From contig NZ_CABVQK010000006.1 of the NCBI RefSeq assembly GCF_902499335.1, positions 372,001 through 436,000 on the forward strand: a DNA stretch of 64,000 bases. Direction: 5' to 3'. The notes below the pieces were generated by a model, which was not told where the DNA came from, searched no databases, and saw nothing but the letters and a program-made list of their open reading frames with translations. Below are positions 7,895-17,342 of the stretch, in pieces (the first letter of the stretch is position 1; every line of letters starts with the position of its first letter). The stretch comes from Burkholderia lata (lineage in GTDB: Bacteria; Pseudomonadota; Gammaproteobacteria; Burkholderiales; Burkholderiaceae). The position numbers and the translations under genes are program-made.

Positions 7895-10800
7895 GGCTTC
7901 GGAGGGCATGTAAAGGACTCCATCTGGGGCAGCCTGAACGGGTTGCGGACACTGCCCGCATTCACTTGCAGCACGATCGGTTTGCCGTCGACCGTGAAGC
8001 GCGCAATCATCTGGTCGGAACCGCGCCCGGCGGATACCCCCGCGCGGTCGAACAGCCGGTGCAGCGCCCACGGCCCGTCGGTCGAGAAACCGTCGGTCGC
8101 ACCGGCCTGCCCGGACACCTGCAGCCGCACCTGGTTGCTGCCGCGCGGGCCCGGCCAGTCCACCGCGCTCTGCACGAGCGGGCCGTGCGCATAGCGGACG
8201 ATCTGCCCGTCGACGTCGAGCACCATCTCCGTGATCGACGGGTCCATTTCGAGCGGCTGGATCTGTACCTTCAGCTGCGCGGTGCGCGCACCGCCGCCGA
8301 AATAGACGTCGCGGATCACCGCCGCCTTCTCGAACGACGCAAGCATCGCGGCGGCCGACGGATCGGCGTCCGCGTTGCGGTTCGCGAAGCGCCACGGGTG
8401 CGACGTCGTATCGACGATCGACTGCAGGTTCTTCTGGAAGAAGTCGTCCATCAGGCCGCCGGGCGCGAACATCTGTGCGAAATCCGCCGGAGCTACGTCA
8501 CGCGACGAGCCACGCGCGAACGGATAGCGGCCCGCGATCGCCTGCCGGCAGAAGTCGCCGACGTTCGCGCCGGCCCGCGTCGCGACGCTGCGCTGCTCGA
8601 CGGTCGCGACGCTGCCGTTCGCGACGTTCGACAGATCGTCGAGCACTTCGCGGAACGGTGTCGGCAGGCGGCCGGCCTGGGCGCGCAGCCTGGCGGGCGC
8701 GTCGGACGGCGGCGGTTGCGCACCGCTCCTCAACGCGTCGTCGGTGGCCGTCAGGTACGTGTACAGCGCGTCGATCGACTTCAACACTTCGTTGAACGCC
8801 TGCGCCTGGTCGCCGCTGCCCGGCGCGAACGCGCGCAGCCCGGCGAAGTGGCTGTCGACGATCTGCTCGGCGCTCGCGGGCGCCGCCGCGGACGCACTCG
8901 AATTGCTTCCCTGGCCCGCGAAGATCTGCGACAGCGAGCTGCGCGCCTCGTCGACCTTGTCCTGCGCGCGCGCGGCGAGATTGCGCGCCCCGCCCGGCGC
9001 ATCGCCGAGCGCCGTGTCGCGTGCGAGCGCGACCATCAGCCGCGTGAGCGGCGAATCGGCGGACGACAACGCGCGCGCCACCTGGATGCTCTGCGCGAGC
9101 GTTGCGGTGCGCTGCAGCTTGATGTCGGCGAGATAGTCGTCCCAGATCTTCAGGTAGTCGTTCAGGTACAACTGACGGATATCGCGTGCCCATGCGGCCG
9201 CGTCGTTCGGCCCGGGAATCTCGGACAGCCCGAGGTTCAGCACCCACACTTCCTCGCGACCGTAGGCTTCGACCTCGCCGGCCAGGTGTGGCGCGAACAC
9301 GTTGCGATAACCGTTGCGCGTATAGAGCCCCGGCACGCCTTCCGACAGCGGCTTGCCGCTCTGGCGGCGGAACACCAGCGAGGCATCTGGGCCGACCGCC
9401 CGTGCAACGCTGAAGTCGAACGCGGAGGTTGCCGGCCGCAGCGTGAGCGTGAGCTGGCGGTACAGCCGCTGCGAGAACGGTACCTGCCGCAGCCGGTCGC
9501 GCACGTCGGCCACGAGCCGCTCGTTCATCGGATACGGCGACACCGCGACACGGTTGCCGAACAGCGCGGCGAGATGCGCACGCAGCGCGGTGCGTTCGGC
9601 CGGCGAGAAATCGGGCGGCAGCGCGCGTTCCATTTCGAGGTCGACGACGGCCTGCACGAACGCGGGATCGTAGTGCGCGCTGTCGTACAGCATCAGGTAT
9701 GCCTTCAGCGCCGCATACGCGTATTCGGTCTCGTCGGGCCGCGCGTCGCGCAGCGCGGCTTCCATGCGGCTCGCGGCGATCGGCAGCAGCACGTCTTCGA
9801 GCGCGCGCCGGTACACGGCGTCGACGGCTTCATCGATCTTCTCGCCCTGGAACAGCCCCCACCGATACGCGAGCGGCGGATGCTGCAGGTCGACGCCGCC
9901 CGCATTCGCGAGGTTGCCGAGCGCGTCGAGCACGGGCAGCAGGCGGGCGACGTCGGCCGCCTCGGAGAATTTCGCCCCGGCGATCTGCGCATCGACGGCC
10001 GGCACGCGCGTGGCGATCTGGTCGAGATACGCGCGATTGTTCGAATAGCTGCGCAGCCACGCGACCAGCATGGCCACGCACACCAGCGCGAGCAGCACGT
10101 AGCCGGCAATCTGCAGCACGCGCCGCTTCTGGTGCCAGCGCAGGTCGCTGCCGGCAAGCGCGGCTTCGCGGAAGATGTGTTCCTGCAGCAGCGACTTCAG
10201 GAAGAAGCTGCGCCCGGTCGAGCCGACCTGCGCGACCGGCGGCACGCCCTCGATCTTCAGGAAGCGCTTGATGCCGCTCATCACGCGATCGAATGCGGTG
10301 CCCTCCTGCGTGCCGCTCGTCAGGTAGACGCCGCGCAGCATCGGCATCGGCTCGTAGCTCGACACGGAAAACACCTCGGCGACGAACTGGCCGAGCATGT
10401 CCTGAAGGTCGGCGATCTGCTGTGGCAGCAGGTACGTCATCTCGCGCTGGCGCGCATCGGTCTGCGCGGCGAGCAGTTCGGGCAGCCCGTCGTTCAGCCG
10501 CTGGTGCAGCAGCCGGTATTCGCGGTCGAAGGCCGCGCGCAGGTCGAAGCCCGGCGCCTCGCTTTGCGCGAGCGGAAACGTGAAACCCCACACCTGCGCG
10601 CATTCCGTGCGGCCGTAGCTGCTGAAATACTCGGCGAATCCCGCGAGCAGGTCGGCCTTCGTCACGAGCAGGTACACGGGAAAGCGAATGCCGAGCTGCG
10701 TGCGCAGTTCGAGCAGCCGCTTGCGCAGCACCATCGCGTGCTGCGTGCGCTCGGCCTCCGACGCACCGAGCAGGTCGGCCACACTGATCGTCAGCATCGC

Positions 10801-11517
10801 GCCGTTCAGCGGCTGGCGCGTGCGGTATTTCTTCAGCAGGTCGACGAAGCCCTTCCACTCTGCCTCGTCGAGCGCGCGGTTGCCCTCGTGTGTCGTATAG
10901 CGGCCGGCCGTGTCGATCAGCACCGCGTCGTTCGTGAACCACCAGTCGCAATGCCGCGTGCCGCCCACGCCGCGAATCGCCGCGCGGCCGAACTGCTCGG
11001 CGAGCGGAAAGCTGAGCCCGGAATTCACGAGCGCAGTGGTCTTGCCCGAGCCCGGCGCGCCGATGAACACGTACCACGGCAGCTGGTACAGATACTGGCG
11101 CGACACCCGGTCGAACCAGCGCGGCAAGCCCTTGCGCACGGTGTCGGCCTGCCCGAAGCGGACTTTCTTCAGCAGCGTCGCGGCTTCGTCGAAGCGGCTG
11201 CGCAACTCGTCGAGCTGCGCTTTGGCCGGATCGTCGGCGGTGGCCGGCCCCGGCGCGGCCTCGCGCAACTGGTTCAGCAACTGCGCGTTGAGGCGGCCGG
11301 CGCGCCAGCTGCGCCATGCGACGCGCGCGCCCCACGCGATGAACAGCACCGCGATCGTGAGCCCGCGCGCCCAGCCGCTTTCGAGTGGCCGGACCTCGGC
11401 GAACGCGAACAGCGGGCCCGCGAGCCACACGAAGCACGCGAGCACGACGAGACCGGCGAAGGTCCAGATCTCCCGCGACGGCAACGGCCGGACGAAACGC
11501 GCGACTGCCTGGTTCAT
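7891..11517 (-). CDS. tssM: T6SS inner-membrane protein TssM (IcmF family)
   Basis: TssM spans the periplasm and links the inner-membrane TssL to the outer-membrane lipoprotein TssJ. The 1208-residue protein has two N-terminal membrane spans (about 18-40 and 50-68) and a third near residue 470 (IAGYVLLALVCVAMLVAW), which bracket a cytoplasmic NTPase-like domain with the P-loop GAPGSGKTTALVNSG. The long periplasmic part ends in the TssM C-terminal domain. The start ATG lies 2 nt after the tssL stop. A much longer open frame upstream of this ATG is only a shadow of tssL and tssK. Length and order are typical. Confidence 0.95.
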   Translation of the reverse strand: MNQAVARFVRPLPSREIWTFAGLVVLACFVWLAGPLFAFAEVRPLESGWARGLTIAVLFIAWGARVAWRSWRAGRLNAQLLNQLREAAPGPATADDPAKAQLDELRSRFDEAATLLKKVRFGQADTVRKGLPRWFDRVSRQYLYQLPWYVFIGAPGSGKTTALVNSGLSFPLAEQFGRAAIRGVGGTRHCDWWFTNDAVLIDTAGRYTTHEGNRALDEAEWKGFVDLLKKYRTRQPLNGAMLTISVADLLGASEAERTQHAMVLRKRLLELRTQLGIRFPVYLLVTKADLLAGFAEYFSSYGRTECAQVWGFTFPLAQSEAPGFDLRAAFDREYRLLHQRLNDGLPELLAAQTDARQREMTYLLPQQIADLQDMLGQFVAEVFSVSSYEPMPMLRGVYLTSGTQEGTAFDRVMSGIKRFLKIEGVPPVAQVGSTGRSFFLKSLLQEHIFREAALAGSDLRWHQKRRVLQIAGYVLLALVCVAMLVAWLRSYSNNRAYLDQIATRVPAVDAQIAGAKFSEAADVARLLPVLDALGNLANAGGVDLQHPPLAYRWGLFQGEKIDEAVDAVYRRALEDVLLPIAASRMEAALRDARPDETEYAYAALKAYLMLYDSAHYDPAFVQAVVDLEMERALPPDFSPAERTALRAHLAALFGNRVAVSPYPMNERLVADVRDRLRQVPFSQRLYRQLTLTLRPATSAFDFSVARAVGPDASLVFRRQSGKPLSEGVPGLYTRNGYRNVFAPHLAGEVEAYGREEVWVLNLGLSEIPGPNDAAAWARDIRQLYLNDYLKIWDDYLADIKLQRTATLAQSIQVARALSSADSPLTRLMVALARDTALGDAPGGARNLAARAQDKVDEARSSLSQIFAGQGSNSSASAAAPASAEQIVDSHFAGLRAFAPGSGDQAQAFNEVLKSIDALYTYLTATDDALRSGAQPPPSDAPARLRAQAGRLPTPFREVLDDLSNVANGSVATVEQRSVATRAGANVGDFCRQAIAGRYPFARGSSRDVAPADFAQMFAPGGLMDDFFQKNLQSIVDTTSHPWRFANRNADADPSAAAMLASFEKAAVIRDVYFGGGARTAQLKVQIQPLEMDPSITEMVLDVDGQIVRYAHGPLVQSAVDWPGPRGSNQVRLQVSGQAGATDGFSTDGPWALHRLFDRAGVSAGRGSDQMIARFTVDGKPIVLQVNAGSVRNPFRLPQMESFTCPPKP

Positions 11518-11519
11518 GG

Positions 11520-12842
11520 TCAGTTGGCCCCCTGCGTCGCGCTCGCGCCGGCGGCGGCACCGCCGGGCGCCGGCAGCAGCGTGATCTCGACGCGCCGATT
11601 CAGCGCGCGGTTCGCCGGCGAATCGTTCGGCGCGACCGGGTCGAGCGTGCCGCGCCCTTCCGCGGCGAGCCGCTCCGGACGGTCGAGTCGCGCGGCGATC
11701 ATGCCGCGCACGGCTTCCGCGCGTTCGCGCGACAGGTCCCAGTTCGACGCGAAGCGCGCCGTATGCACGGGCGTATCGTCGGTATAGCCGGTCACGCGTA
11801 CATTGCCGGGCACCTTGTTCAGCGCATCGGCCACGCGCGCGAGCACCGGCACGTAGCGGTCGATCACCGACGTCGAACCGGACTTGAACAACCCGTCGCC
11901 GCGCAGCACGATCACGCTGCGATCGGCGTCGTCGCGCACCGACACGAGGCCGGCCGCTATCTCCGGCTCCAGGAACTTCGCGATGCGCGGCGCCGGCGCC
12001 GGGCGCGGCGGCGCCTGCGCGGGCTGCAGCTTCGGCACGTGCAGCGCGTCGATCGACGCGAACAGCCGATCCGAATGCCCGGCGAGCGCGATGCGCAGCC
12101 CGACGAACACGCCGAAGCCGATCAGCAGCGCGAGCGCCACGCACACCCACAACGGCACGACGAAACGGCGCGCAACGTCGCGCGTGACGACGTCGCGCCA
12201 GTGCGGCGACAGCGCCGGTTCGAACTCGCCGCGCACCGAGCGGATCGTCAGCGCGAGCTGGTGGCGTAGCGCGTCGAGCTGCGCGTGGCCGTTGTCGAGC
12301 ACGCGATAGCGGCCCTCGAAGCCGAGCGCGAGACAGAAATACAGCAGCTCGAGCAGGTCGAGATGCTGGCGCGGCTGCTGCGACAGCCGTTCGAGCAGAT
12401 GGAAGAATTTCTCGCCGCCCCAGGTCTCGTTGTGGAACGACACGAGCAGGCTGTGCGACGACCACACGCTGCCGCCCCACGGCGTCAGTGCGGCCGCCTC
12501 GTCGAGCGCCGTGCACAGGCAGTAGCGCGCGCCGATGATCGCTTCCGACGGCACGCCGGCCTCCTGCGCGCGTGCCTCGAACTGCCGGATCTCGACCACC
12601 AGATGCTCGCGCAGCCACGCCGGATTCGGGTGATGAACGGTCGAACGGATCTGCGGCACCAGGTTCAGCAACGGATTCGCCGCCGCGACGAGCGGGTTCG
12701 TGCCGCTCGCGGCCCAGCGCCCGGGGCGCGGCTGCGTCGCGGTCGGGCCGGCCGCACCCGCCGCGGCCGGATGCATGCCGCCCGGATTCGGCGGCACGAA
12801 TCCGCCTGCGCCAGGGGAGATCGAATCGGAGGAGGAATTCAT
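11520..12842 (-). CDS. tssL: T6SS inner-membrane protein TssL with OmpA-like C-terminal domain
   Basis: TssL (DotU/IcmH family) binds the baseplate through its cytoplasmic domain and TssM in the membrane. The 440-residue protein has a Gly/Pro-rich N-terminal tail, a DotU domain (about 60-245, with ARYCLCTALDEAAALTPWG and FFHLLERLSQQPRQHLDLLE), one membrane span near 258-282 (FVVPLWVCVALALLIGFGVF) and a periplasmic OmpA/MotB-like peptidoglycan-binding domain ending the protein (VTGYTDDTPVHTARFASNW, then NRRVEITLLP). This is the extended TssL form, which anchors the complex to peptidoglycan without a separate TagL. Confidence 0.95.
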   Translation of the reverse strand: MNSSSDSISPGAGGFVPPNPGGMHPAAAGAAGPTATQPRPGRWAASGTNPLVAAANPLLNLVPQIRSTVHHPNPAWLREHLVVEIRQFEARAQEAGVPSEAIIGARYCLCTALDEAAALTPWGGSVWSSHSLLVSFHNETWGGEKFFHLLERLSQQPRQHLDLLELLYFCLALGFEGRYRVLDNGHAQLDALRHQLALTIRSVRGEFEPALSPHWRDVVTRDVARRFVVPLWVCVALALLIGFGVFVGLRIALAGHSDRLFASIDALHVPKLQPAQAPPRPAPAPRIAKFLEPEIAAGLVSVRDDADRSVIVLRGDGLFKSGSTSVIDRYVPVLARVADALNKVPGNVRVTGYTDDTPVHTARFASNWDLSRERAEAVRGMIAARLDRPERLAAEGRGTLDPVAPNDSPANRALNRRVEITLLPAPGGAAAGASATQGAN

Positions 12843-12857
12843 CGCGTCGCCCCGCCC

Positions 12858-14267
12858 TTACCCACGTATCGCCCAGAACTCCATCGAGAGCCCAGGGAAT
12901 TCGCCGGCGAAATGGAAAGCGAGACCGCCGGAGCGCGCCAGCTGCTTCCACAGGTCGCTGCCCTTGTCGATCTCGAAGTACGTATGGCCCGCGTGATACG
13001 GGATCTGTCGCGGCGCGACCGGCAACTGGCGCATCGTGATGCCCGGCAGCTGCAGTTGCACGAGATCGCGGATCCGTTCGACCGGCCCGAGCTTCGCCTG
13101 CGCCGGAAAACGCGTGCGCAGGCTGTCGGCCGGCAAGTCTGCACGCACCGCGAGCACGAAGCCGGCCGTGTCGCGCAGCGCCGGGTCGGCCAGCGTCGCG
13201 ACGCGGATGCCATTGCCCGCATCGCGCAGCTCGATCTGGATCGCGTTTTGTTCGAGCACAGTCGACAGCGACCGGCGCAGCTCGGTCATCAGCTCCACGA
13301 AGCTCGTGCGCAGGTCGTCGTGCACATAGACCGCGAGCGACTGCGGGCGCCGGCCGGCCGCCGTGAACGTGCTCAGGTCGCACGCGAGCTTCAGCCAGTC
13401 GCAGAACAGCGCCTCCGGATGCGTCGACACGTGCTGCTGCGCATGCCAGGTCAGCGCGAGATAGCGGTTCACGAGCTGCAGCAGCAGGAAATCCGCGACT
13501 TCCGACACGCCGCCGCGCCCGGGCTCCGACAGCCGTTCCGCGAGCGCTTCGCTGCGTTGCGTGAGCAGCCCGTGCAGCTCGCGCGCATAGGCCAGCAGCA
13601 CGGCGTCGTGCTGCGCGACGAGGCGGGGCGGAATGTAGCCGTCGTCGACGAGCAGCCGCGCATCGGTGCGCCGCTCGACGATGCGCGCAACGCCGAGTGC
13701 GTGCCAGTCGCCGGTCAGCTCGGCTTCGAGCATCAGCCGCACGTTCAGGCGCCCCGTCTGGAGCAGCGCGGGGCCGAGCGCGACCGCGTTCGCGTCGGCC
13801 ACTTCGTATTCACGCACGACGTAGCGCGCTACATCGGCACTGCCGTTCGCGCCGTTCGAGGCATGGCCGCCACCTGCGCCGACACCCGCACCGAACGACA
13901 CCTCCTCGCCGCCGCCGCGCCACAGCGGCAGCGCGAGCACGACGAGCTGGTCCTTCGCATCGGCCGGCACGTCGAGCGGCTCGGGGAGATCGTCCGGATG
14001 GGCCAGGTCGAACGGCGTGCCGTCGCGCATCACGCCCGACGCGGTGCGCAGCGCGACCTTGCCGAGCGCCAGTTGCTCGCGATCGAGTTCCAGCGTGTCG
14101 AAGCCCCAGTAGAAGCCTTGCAGCGGCAAGCAGCGCAGCGCGACGTAGCGCTCCCAGTGCCGTTCGAGCTGCTGGAAATGCTGCGGCCGCAGGAACATCC
14201 CCTCGGTCCACACCACCCGCTGGCGGAGCGCCGCGACCGGCGTCGCGGACATCGTCGGTTCGGTCAT
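12858..14267 (-). CDS. tssK: T6SS baseplate adaptor TssK
   Basis: TssK is the trimeric adaptor that ties the baseplate to the TssJLM membrane complex. The 469-residue protein opens with VVWTEGMFLRPQHFQQLERH, a TssK signature, followed by LQGFYWGFDTLELD. The middle shows VNRYLALTWHAQQHVSTHPE and the C-terminus the domain that contacts TssL. Its start overlaps the tssJ stop as ATGA and it precedes tssL by 15 nt, so the membrane-complex genes J-K-L-M form a tight block. Confidence 0.96.
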   Translation of the reverse strand: MTEPTMSATPVAALRQRVVWTEGMFLRPQHFQQLERHWERYVALRCLPLQGFYWGFDTLELDREQLALGKVALRTASGVMRDGTPFDLAHPDDLPEPLDVPADAKDQLVVLALPLWRGGGEEVSFGAGVGAGGGHASNGANGSADVARYVVREYEVADANAVALGPALLQTGRLNVRLMLEAELTGDWHALGVARIVERRTDARLLVDDGYIPPRLVAQHDAVLLAYARELHGLLTQRSEALAERLSEPGRGGVSEVADFLLLQLVNRYLALTWHAQQHVSTHPEALFCDWLKLACDLSTFTAAGRRPQSLAVYVHDDLRTSFVELMTELRRSLSTVLEQNAIQIELRDAGNGIRVATLADPALRDTAGFVLAVRADLPADSLRTRFPAQAKLGPVERIRDLVQLQLPGITMRQLPVAPRQIPYHAGHTYFEIDKGSDLWKQLARSGGLAFHFAGEFPGLSMEFWAIRG

Positions 14268-14779
14268 GGGCGCCCCTTCGCATCGTTCAGCGCGACGCCG
14301 CCATTGCGGACGGCGATCGACAGCTTCAGTTCGCCCGGCGATGTCTGCCAGAACTTGTAGAGATTGAGCTGCTTCGCGCGCGGCAGCGGCACCGTCAGCC
14401 GCCAGCGGTTCTTTTCGAGCATCCGGTATTCGGCGACCACGCCGATCGCGCCGGCCTCGACGTTGCCGCGATAGTGCAGCGTGCGCGACTCGCCCGGCCG
14501 CAGGATCACGCGATCGGTGCCGAGCAGGTCCGCGCCGAGCACGTTCTCCGGCTTGTCCTGCAGCGAGAAGAAATCCGCGCTGTCGAACGACGATGCCGCG
14601 CGGAGCTGGAACACCTTCAGCACGATCGGCGAAGGCTTGCGGTTCATGTCAGGGTTGACGTCGGGGGCAACGTCAACCGTGATCGCATACGGCACCGCCG
14701 CGGCGTGCTCGGTCGCACCGCATCCCGGCAACAGCATCACGCATCCCCATACGATGAAACTGCTCGACCGCCATTGCAT
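14264..14779 (-). CDS. tssJ: T6SS outer-membrane lipoprotein TssJ
   Basis: TssJ is the lipoprotein that anchors TssM at the outer membrane. I start it at the ATG at 14779, which has GAGGGTGG just upstream and gives a clean lipoprotein signal: MQWRSSSFIVWGCVMLLPGC with the lipidated Cys at residue 20. An upstream in-frame GTG at 14806 would lengthen the signal and is less likely. The mature part is a TssJ beta sandwich with VLKVFQLRAASSFDSADFF and a loop region before NRWRLTVPLP. It is the first gene of the leftward arm. Confidence 0.94.
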   Translation of the reverse strand: MQWRSSSFIVWGCVMLLPGCGATEHAAAVPYAITVDVAPDVNPDMNRKPSPIVLKVFQLRAASSFDSADFFSLQDKPENVLGADLLGTDRVILRPGESRTLHYRGNVEAGAIGVVAEYRMLEKNRWRLTVPLPRAKQLNLYKFWQTSPGELKLSIAVRNGGVALNDAKGRP

Positions 14780-15408
14780 ATTCCACCCTCGCCACCCAAT
14801 AGCCACGCGCCGGTTTTCGATTTCGAAACCGGATGATCTGATTTAAAAAGGGACAATTAAAAGATCGGTAATTGTGTAGCCTGCATATCCATCCATTGAA
14901 ATCCGTGTCGGCAAATTATTCTTGCAAAAAGCCGGGTCGCATCATTCAGGGTATTTGAAAGTCGATTTTTGTAAATGGCGGCCAATTGAATTGGTGTTTG
15001 TAAATTAATGGCAAAATTTAATCCGACCGGTGCGCCTGGGCGGCCCGGTTCTATGACATGGACACCTGTCGGATGGGCGCGGGGCGCAAGCCGGCCGGCC
15101 GCCGGGCAAGGGGCGCTCGCGACGCTGGTGGTGTGCCACGCTATTCGTTTCGCACGAACGGACGGTCCGGTTTTCGTGCATTGACGTGCGCAGACCAAAC
15201 AACTGACGAATCCGAAAAACACAGCGAACTATAGGCCGTTTTACCGGATTAACAAGCACTGAAATTCGTAGTCGATTATGTATTCGGGTGGTAAAAGATC
15301 GGCTAAATGAAACAAAACGTAACAGCCGGTTCGGTGCCGATGATTCGCACTAGAATCCAACAGCGCTTGTGTGCCACCTTCCAATTACGCCAATTTTTAA
15401 TTTCAATA
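14780..15408. promoter_or_regulatory. AT-rich divergent control region of the T6SS locus
   Basis: About 630 bases without a convincing gene separate the two T6SS arms. The stretch 14840-15020 is markedly AT-rich against its surroundings. It holds a 13-base palindrome CCAATTGAATTGG at 14982-14994, flanked by two copies of TTTGTAAAT at 14968-14976 and 14997-15005, 29 bases apart. A second palindrome at 14810-14832, arms CCGGTTT and AAACCGG, lies just upstream of tssJ and could form a 5' UTR hairpin or be an operator. Open frames here have unconvincing composition. The site is likely where the locus is silenced and activated. Confidence 0.6.
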
Positions 15409-15795
15409 ATGAAAGGTCGTTCATCGCTCGTTCTTTTCCTCGGCGCATGGTTGCTGGGGGCCGGCGGGTGCAGTACGTCCCCGATACAGTCGGCTGCACG
15501 CACGACCGTCGACAGCGCGCGCGTCGCGTACGACAGCGGCGACTACGGGCGCACGATCGCGCTGCTGAGCCATGCGAAGGAGATCGACGGCGCCGACACC
15601 GACACGCAGGTCGCCGCGCACAAGCTCCTCGCGTTCAGCTATTGCGTGACGAACCGCATCACGCCGTGCCGCGCCGAGTTCTCGAAGATTCTCGACCTCA
15701 ACCCGCGCTTCGACTTGTCCCCTGCCGAGAAGGGGCATCCGATCTGGGGGCCCGCGTTCGAATTCGCGCGCCGCAGGCATGCGTCGTCATCCTGA
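15409..15795 (+). CDS. T6SS-associated TPR-like lipoprotein (TssQ-like)
   Basis: This 128-residue lipoprotein is probably an accessory outer-membrane component of the T6SS. The start at 15409 gives a signal peptide MKGRSSLVLFLGAWLLGAGG with lipidated Cys21 (sequence GGCSTSP). The mature part is helical and TPR-like (ARVAYDSGDYGRTIALLSHA, then AAHKLLAFSYCVTNRITPCR), ending in DLSPAEKGHPIWGPAFE, a pattern seen in small lipoproteins encoded beside T6SS tagH genes. No good ribosome site is visible and an in-frame ATG exists upstream at 15340, so the start rests on the signal peptide. Confidence 0.75.
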   Translation: MKGRSSLVLFLGAWLLGAGGCSTSPIQSAARTTVDSARVAYDSGDYGRTIALLSHAKEIDGADTDTQVAAHKLLAFSYCVTNRITPCRAEFSKILDLNPRFDLSPAEKGHPIWGPAFEFARRRHASSS

Positions 15796-15839
15796 ACGAA
15801 CCGGCTTCCACGCGAGCGCTTCACCGAGCGACGTATGAC

Positions 15840-17288
15840 ATGCAACTGATCGTGATCGAACATGCCGGCGAGCCGGTCGGAAACGACTCCTACGACGCCG
15901 TCGTGTTTCATCCGCCCGGCGGCACCATCGGCCGGGCCAGCGACAACCATCTCGTGTTGCGCGACGACACGCGGCAGATCTCACGGCTGCAGGCGCTGCT
16001 GCAGGTCGGCGACGACGAATGCCTGCTGAAGAACCTGAGCAGCGTGTCGACGATCGAGGTGAACCGAGAGCCGGTCGGCTATGCGCAGGAGCGCCCGCTC
16101 AACACCGGCGACATCATCCGCATCGGACCGTACGTGCTGCGCGCAGAACGTGACGATGGCAGCGACGGCGACGGTGCACCGGTCATCGACATGGCGACCG
16201 GTACCGGTGGGCACGTCGATACGCACGCGCAGGCGCATGCTTCAGCTACGCCCGCGCAAGCATCGTCTTCGCGTGTCGATACGAAAGGCGCCGGCAATCG
16301 GCTGTGGGCGCTCCTGCAGGATCGTCTCGCCCCGCGCGGCAAGGCGGCGGACGCCGGTGCACGGCCAGGCGGCCCTGCACGGGCGGATGCCGCGCAGTCG
16401 GCGAACCGCGCGGCGCAGGCGGTACCGCCCGCCGCTTCGCAACGCGACCTGCACCAGCTGTCGACCGATCCGCTCGACCTGTTCATGCAGTCGTCGGGCG
16501 ACCCCGGCACATCGCGCACGGCGCAGCAAGTCGATCCCGGCAACGCGAATCGCGAAGCGTCGTCCGCGACACAGGCCGACCATGCGCCCGAGTGGACGCA
16601 ACACGTGCGTGTACGGCCAGCCGCCGCGCGCGCCGCCGATCCGCAGCCTGCCGACGAACCGGCGCCGCATGCGGCGCGCGCGCCGACGCCCGATGAACTG
16701 CTGAGCGCGTTCTTCGAAGGCGCGGGGCTCGATACGGCCGCCGAATCGCATCAGTGGTCGGCCGAACAGCTGTACATCGCGGGCCAGTTGCTGGCGCTGT
16801 TCGCGAACGGCACGGTCGAACTGCTGTCGTCGCGCAGCATCCTGAAGCGCGAGGTGAAGGCGCACATGACGATGCTGCTCGATCGCGAGAACAACCCGCT
16901 GAAGCTGCTGCCGGACGGCGGCGCCGTGCTGCGGCAGATGTTCGGGCTGCCGCTGCCGGGCTTCATGTCGCCGCAGAGCGCGGTCAGCGACGCGTTCCAG
17001 GATCTGCATGCACACCAGATCGGGATGGTCGCCGGCATGCGCGCCGCGTTGATGGACCTGCTGACGCGCTTTTCGCCGCAACGGCTGCGCGAGCGGGACG
17101 ACGCGATTCGCTGGTACGAGAAGCGCGTGCCCGCGCTGTACAAGGCGAGGATGTGGGATCGCTACGCGGCGACCCATCGCGACACGGTGTTCGCGATCGA
17201 GGACGATTTCGCGTCGGTTTTCGGCAAGGCGTTTCTGGCGGCGTACGACGCGGAAGTGGAAAGCTATCGCGGCAGCGGCCGGCATTGA
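15840..17288 (+). CDS. tagH: T6SS FHA-domain protein TagH
   Basis: TagH (Fha/ImpI family) recognises phosphothreonine and promotes T6SS assembly when phosphorylated. The 482-residue protein has an N-terminal FHA domain (about 1-100) with GTIGRASDNHLVLRD and ISRLQALL, the usual Gly-Arg and Ser-Arg contact motifs. A disordered Ala/Asp/Gln/Pro-rich linker follows, then the T6SS-specific C-terminal domain from about 290 (LLSAFFEGAGLD, IAGQLLALFANGTVELLSSR, MFGLPLPGFMSPQSAVSDAF). The ATG at 15840 is 44 nt after the lipoprotein stop. The linker is threonine-poor, so the phosphosite is not obvious. Confidence 0.92.
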   Translation: MQLIVIEHAGEPVGNDSYDAVVFHPPGGTIGRASDNHLVLRDDTRQISRLQALLQVGDDECLLKNLSSVSTIEVNREPVGYAQERPLNTGDIIRIGPYVLRAERDDGSDGDGAPVIDMATGTGGHVDTHAQAHASATPAQASSSRVDTKGAGNRLWALLQDRLAPRGKAADAGARPGGPARADAAQSANRAAQAVPPAASQRDLHQLSTDPLDLFMQSSGDPGTSRTAQQVDPGNANREASSATQADHAPEWTQHVRVRPAAARAADPQPADEPAPHAARAPTPDELLSAFFEGAGLDTAAESHQWSAEQLYIAGQLLALFANGTVELLSSRSILKREVKAHMTMLLDRENNPLKLLPDGGAVLRQMFGLPLPGFMSPQSAVSDAFQDLHAHQIGMVAGMRAALMDLLTRFSPQRLRERDDAIRWYEKRVPALYKARMWDRYAATHRDTVFAIEDDFASVFGKAFLAAYDAEVESYRGSGRH

Positions 17289-17342
17289 GTGCCGAACGGC
17301 ACGCCCGCCACCGGCAGCGGGCGATGCGTGCCGGCGGTGGCG

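Noticed and set aside
7882..11787. A 1301-codon open frame on the plus strand
   Set aside because: It is antisense to tssM, very Arg-rich and has no domain; it reflects GC-rich third-position bias.
11518..13383. N-terminal extension of tssM by over 600 codons
   Set aside because: The region encodes TssL and TssK in another frame, and the TssM homology begins at the ATG at 11517, 2 nt after tssL.
14857..15222. A 121-codon minus-strand frame in the T6SS control region
   Set aside because: Atypical composition, no ribosome site, and overlap with the AT-rich regulatory structure.
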